A DNA stretch of 64,000 bases from Aurantiacibacter atlanticus. GTDB lineage: Bacteria; Pseudomonadota; Alphaproteobacteria; Sphingomonadales; Sphingomonadaceae. Position numbers and translations under genes: made by a program. Below are positions 60,871 through 64,000 of the stretch, piece after piece. Under the pieces are notes generated by a model. It did not search any database. It was not told the DNA's origin and was given only the letters and a program-made list of their open reading frames with translations. Numbering within the stretch: position 1 is the stretch's first letter; the number at the start of each line of letters is the position of its first letter. The stretch lies in the NCBI RefSeq assembly GCF_001077815.2, contig NZ_CP011310.1:1550001-1614000 (forward strand), read 5' to 3'.

Positions 60871-61701
60871 ATGACGACGCGCATTGCCATTGTTTGTCCC
60901 GGAAAACCGCTACGCCGCGAGCGGGCGGATGCCGTGCTGGCGCTCGCCGAAGCTGAGTTTCCGCAGGTTGATCTGGCGTTCCACCCGCAATGCTTCATCA
61001 GGACGGGCCACTTCGCGGGTGATGATTCAACGCGGCTGGCGGCTTTTCTGAATGTGGCCAACGATCCGGCGGTCGATGCCGTGTGGTTCGGCATGGGTGG
61101 ATATGGCGCCTGCCGCATTGCCGGAGACGCGATTGCGGGACTTGGCCAAAACGCAGACGGTAAGAGCTATCTTGGCTATTCGGATGCGGGCACCTTGCTT
61201 GGCGCACTCTACCGTCACCAGATAGGCAAGCCGGTTCACGGACCGCTGGCAGGTGATATCAGGCGCGACGGCGGGGACGAGGCGGTGCGGCGGGTGCTGC
61301 GCTACCTCTCTGGCGTGCCGGTAGAATTGGAGGCTGGGCTTGATGACCGGCCAACGGCCGCGTTCAACCTCATGACGCTCGCCATGCTGGCAGGGACCGA
61401 TTTGATGCCCGATCTTGCTGGCCATGTGGTGCTGGTGGAGGAAGTGGCAGAGCATCTTTATGCCGTTGATCGCCTGTTTTTCCACATCACCCAGCATTTG
61501 CATGGGGTTGCCGGCATTAGGCTGGGGCGCATTTCCGATGTGCCGGAAAACGACCGCCCTTTCGGCTCGACCGCCGAACAAATCGCCAAGGACTGGTGCG
61601 CCAGATCGGGCATTGCCTATCTCGGGCGCGCCGATATCGGCCACGATGCAGATAACGCACTGGTCCCATTCGGTATTGCCCCGCAACGCGGCGACGCATA
61701 G
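60871..61701 (+). CDS. ldcA: LD-carboxypeptidase (S66 family, LdcA-like)
   Basis: 276 residues. The catalytic Ser104 is in LGYSDAGTLL, Glu190/191 in VLVEEVAEHLYAVDR and His258 in ADIGHDADNAL, matching the Ser-Glu-His triad of S66 peptidases; HGP in KPVHGPLAG is also conserved. It removes D-Ala from the tetrapeptide in the cytoplasm so that the tripeptide can be re-used. It is divergent from the Mur ligase gene, a functional pair in murein recycling. ATG 60871 is at the family start. Confidence 0.88.
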   Translation: MTTRIAIVCPGKPLRRERADAVLALAEAEFPQVDLAFHPQCFIRTGHFAGDDSTRLAAFLNVANDPAVDAVWFGMGGYGACRIAGDAIAGLGQNADGKSYLGYSDAGTLLGALYRHQIGKPVHGPLAGDIRRDGGDEAVRRVLRYLSGVPVELEAGLDDRPTAAFNLMTLAMLAGTDLMPDLAGHVVLVEEVAEHLYAVDRLFFHITQHLHGVAGIRLGRISDVPENDRPFGSTAEQIAKDWCARSGIAYLGRADIGHDADNALVPFGIAPQRGDA

Positions 61702-61724
61702 GCCCGCGCGCAAAGGAGAGTTTG

Positions 61725-62657
61725 ATGATCGCATTCGTTTTTCCAGGGCAAGGCAGCCAAAAGGTCGGCATGGGCGTGGAACTGGCTGAGGCCAGCAGCG
61801 CCGCGCGCGAAGTATTCGAAGAAGTGGATGAGGCGCTCAAGCAGAAGCTGTCTGCCCTCATGCGCGACGGGCCGGAAAGCGAATTAACGATGACTGCCAA
61901 TGCGCAGCCCGCCATCATGGCTAATGCGCTGGCAGTGGCGCGGGTGCTGGAAGACGGCGGCGTGTCTCTTTCCGAAAAGGGTGAAGCGGTGGCGGGCCAT
62001 TCGCTGGGCGAATATAGCGCGCTTGCCAGTGTTGGCGCCTTCAGCCTGACCGATACTGCAAAGCTGCTGCGATTGCGCGGCATTGCCATGCAGGATGCTG
62101 TTCCCATAGGCCTTGGCGCGATGTGCGCTTTGCTGGGAGCCGATCTTGAAAAGGCGCAGAAGCTGGCCGATGCCGCGGCGCAAGGGCAGGTCTGCGAAGT
62201 CGCCAATGATAATGATCCGGGGCAGGTCGTATTGTCCGGCCATGCAGAGGCGATTGATCGCGCGGTGGAAATGGCCAAGGAATACGGTTGCAAAAGGGCG
62301 ATCAAACTGCCGGTTTCAGCACCGTTTCATTGTTCATTGATGCAGCCTGCCGCCCAGCGCATGAAACTGGCGCTGGAAAACACGCCGCCGCAGGCGTTTC
62401 GCCTGCCGGTCTATGCCAATGTCACCGCCACGCCGATTACCGATGCTGACACGCAAAAGGGTCTGCTGGTCGAACAGATCACAGGGCGCGTGCGTTGGCG
62501 CGAATGCGTGATTGCGATGCAGGATTCTGGCATAAACCATTTTGTTGAACTGGGCGGAAAGGTGCTCGGGCCGATGATCCGCAAGATCGCGCCCGATGTG
62601 GCGGTCACCAGCGTCGTGGGAATGGACGATATAGAGGCTTTTGCCAAAGAGCTTTGA
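61725..62657 (+). CDS. fabD: malonyl-CoA:ACP transacylase
   Basis: 310 residues. FVFPGQGSQKVGMG begins the protein, the catalytic Ser93 is in GHSLGEYSAL, the His202 in APFHCSLM, and the ferredoxin-like domain lies between. It loads malonyl groups on ACP. AAAGGAGAG precedes ATG 61725; a TTG at 61722 is in frame and less likely. fabG follows about 0.8 kb downstream. Confidence 0.96.
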   Translation: MIAFVFPGQGSQKVGMGVELAEASSAAREVFEEVDEALKQKLSALMRDGPESELTMTANAQPAIMANALAVARVLEDGGVSLSEKGEAVAGHSLGEYSALASVGAFSLTDTAKLLRLRGIAMQDAVPIGLGAMCALLGADLEKAQKLADAAAQGQVCEVANDNDPGQVVLSGHAEAIDRAVEMAKEYGCKRAIKLPVSAPFHCSLMQPAAQRMKLALENTPPQAFRLPVYANVTATPITDADTQKGLLVEQITGRVRWRECVIAMQDSGINHFVELGGKVLGPMIRKIAPDVAVTSVVGMDDIEAFAKEL

Positions 62658-62673
62658 ACAAGGGGGGAAAGTG

Positions 62674-63273
62674 ATGGGGCGCAAGGCATTCTGGACAATC
62701 ACGGCCGCATTGGCGCTGCCACTGGCGGCGAATCCAGCATTCGCGCAGGGCCAGGGCGTTCACTGCATGCAAGGCCAGTATTCGGCGGAACAGACCGAGG
62801 AATTGAGGGAGCTTGGCCCTAATCTCGTAACCGGATCGCAAATACATCAGGAGGTGTTTGATCGGATGGGTGATATCGCGATGACCGCTGTGCAAAGTTG
62901 CGGTCGAAGCAATCGCTGGAATGAAGAACAATCGCGTTTCGCCACCCTTTACGAACTGGGCCGGATCAATGAAATCACTTATCGAAAATCGGGCCATCTG
63001 ACTGAAGACCAATTGCAGCGCCTCGATAGCGCGCTGGCCACGGGCAATCATGAAAGGCTCTGGTCGATCATCGAAAACAGCGTTTTTCAAGGCATGAACG
63101 AGGGTGATGGCGCGATGGGCGAAGGCGATGCGATGGTAATTGGCGCCTTCATCGTAAGCGCGGGCCTGAACACCGGTTCCCAAAGCGAAGCCGTGGCCGA
63201 AAGGATCGGCATCATACTTGGCTTCATGGGCCTGCAACGCATCGGCCGTCGCGAGTTTGACACGCTGCATTGA
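62674..63273 (+). CDS. secreted protein of unknown function between fabD and fabG
   Basis: 199 residues. Signal peptide MGRKAFWTITAALALPLAANPAFA, cleaved probably at AFA-QGQ. The mature part has two cysteines (HCMQGQ and VQSCGRS) that could pair, and helical, polar sequence; DAMVIGAFIVSAGLN and AERIGIILGFMGLQRIG near the end are mildly hydrophobic. AGGGGGGAAAG precedes ATG 62674. No family is recognised. It is a periplasmic insert in an otherwise cytoplasmic fab cluster. Confidence 0.75.
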   Translation: MGRKAFWTITAALALPLAANPAFAQGQGVHCMQGQYSAEQTEELRELGPNLVTGSQIHQEVFDRMGDIAMTAVQSCGRSNRWNEEQSRFATLYELGRINEITYRKSGHLTEDQLQRLDSALATGNHERLWSIIENSVFQGMNEGDGAMGEGDAMVIGAFIVSAGLNTGSQSEAVAERIGIILGFMGLQRIGRREFDTLH

Positions 63274-63491
63274 GTTACTTTTAGCTCGCGACACCGTCCT
63301 GCAAGAGGACTATCAGCGCAGATGCGCGATGAGTTTGTGAAACCGCGATTGGATGGCAAAGTCGTCAGCGAAGTTTGGCGCACCGACTTTCCCCAACGAT
63401 GTCGCCCACGCCCCGATCGCGGCGGTTGACCAGAGGCGCAGTCACGCGCAACAGACTGGCGCAACGCAATAACTAAAGGACTGCCCGGCCC

Positions 63492-64000
63492 ATGTTCTCA
63501 CTCGAAGGAATGACCGCCCTTGTTACCGGGGCGAGCGGCGGCATAGGCTCTGCCATTGCTCGCGCGCTTGCATCGCAGGGCGCACGACTGGCGTTATCGG
63601 GTTCCAACGGGGAAAAGTTGCGCTCTTTTCGCGAAGAACTGAATAGCGAATTCAAGCATCACGATCATGATGGACATGTGGAGATCACCTGCAATCTGTC
63701 GGATACGCAGCAGGTCGAAGAACTGGTACCTGCAGCCGTGGATACCTTTGGCGGGATCGACATTCTTGTAAACAATGCTGGCATCACGCGCGATAATTTG
63801 GCGATGCGCATGAAGGATGATGAATGGGATGACGTGATCCGCATCAATCTTGAGGCGAGCTTTCGCCTGATGCGCGCAAGTGTGCGCCCGATGATGAAGA
63901 AGCGGTTCGGTCGCATAATCAGCATTTCCAGCGTGGTGGGCACCACGGGCAATCCGGGGCAGATGAATTATACCGCCGCCAAGGCCGGTCTGGTCGGCAT
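63492..64000 (+). CDS. fabG: 3-oxoacyl-ACP reductase (partial, C-terminus outside window)
   Basis: The first about 169 residues of a short-chain dehydrogenase. TGASGGIG (12-19) is the NADP-binding motif, NNAG at 94-97, and the catalytic residues Ser147, Tyr160 and Lys164 (MNYTAAKAG) are present. It reduces 3-oxoacyl-ACP in fatty-acid synthesis. Start ATG 63492 is preceded at some distance by AAAGGA. Cut by the window end. Confidence 0.93.
   Translation, partial: MFSLEGMTALVTGASGGIGSAIARALASQGARLALSGSNGEKLRSFREELNSEFKHHDHDGHVEITCNLSDTQQVEELVPAAVDTFGGIDILVNNAGITRDNLAMRMKDDEWDDVIRINLEASFRLMRASVRPMMKKRFGRIISISSVVGTTGNPGQMNYTAAKAGLVG

Overview
The window is a 64 kb piece of an alphaproteobacterial chromosome, most likely Sphingomonadales and probably Erythrobacteraceae. 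Supporting signs are the paired b'/b ATP synthase subunits, a CpdR-type response regulator, a TIGR02300 acidic zinc-ribbon protein, the SapC and RNA-helicase types present, and promoter-like boxes of the form TTGAC-N16/17-CTA. The assignment rests on gene content and order only. No phage, IS element, integrase or CRISPR array was recognised.

Layout. 1-827: 3' part of isocitrate dehydrogenase. 0.9-10 kb: a seven-gene minus-strand run of thiolase, fused hydroxyacyl-CoA dehydrogenase/hydratase, acyl-CoA dehydrogenase, nitronate monooxygenase, then a type III polyketide synthase with a methyltransferase and a flavoprotein. It faces a fadD-merR pair across an intergenic region holding an 18-bp dyad that looks like an operator. 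12.3-14.2 kb: tRNA-Val, cpdR, an N-formylglutamate amidohydrolase and a strong candidate for an unannotated small RNA with C/U-rich anti-Shine-Dalgarno motifs. 14.2-25.5 kb: sapC, a glycolate/D-lactate-type flavoenzyme, a TTG-started DEAD-box helicase, uvrD, rsmD-rluB, ampG and two secreted unknowns. 25.6-34.7 kb: a tightly packed minus-strand biosynthetic run (purB; lapA-pyrF-lipoprotein-trpF-trpB-trpA-accD-folC) and radC. 34.7-38.7 kb: ydbH-ynbE-ydbL, the envelope lipid-transport bridge genes. 38.8-41.4 kb: the F0 operon atpI-B-E-F'-F with a strong terminator. 41.5-47.3 kb: gloB, rpsA, cmk, a small membrane protein, aroA and a TIGR02300 gene. 47.5-51.8 kb: tRNA-Ala and ffh-rpsP-rimM-(unknown)-trmD-rplS. 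52-59 kb: asd, two lipoproteins, a hydrolase, a SulP-type transporter without a STAS domain followed by a decayed-looking segment, rpsF-rpsR-rplI and a DUF808 protein. 59-64 kb: a Mur ligase/LD-carboxypeptidase pair and fabD-unknown-fabG (fabG cut by the window end).

How the genes work together. Most of the window is housekeeping: translation, energy, nucleotide and aromatic amino-acid synthesis, fatty-acid synthesis and peptidoglycan recycling (AmpG, Mpl-like ligase and LD-carboxypeptidase form one salvage route). The unusual parts are the coupling of a complete beta-oxidation set to a type III PKS trio, which suggests a lipid polyketide made from acyl-CoA pools under MerR control, and the sRNA candidate at 13975-14080. 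Neither has been tested here; both follow from reading the sequence.
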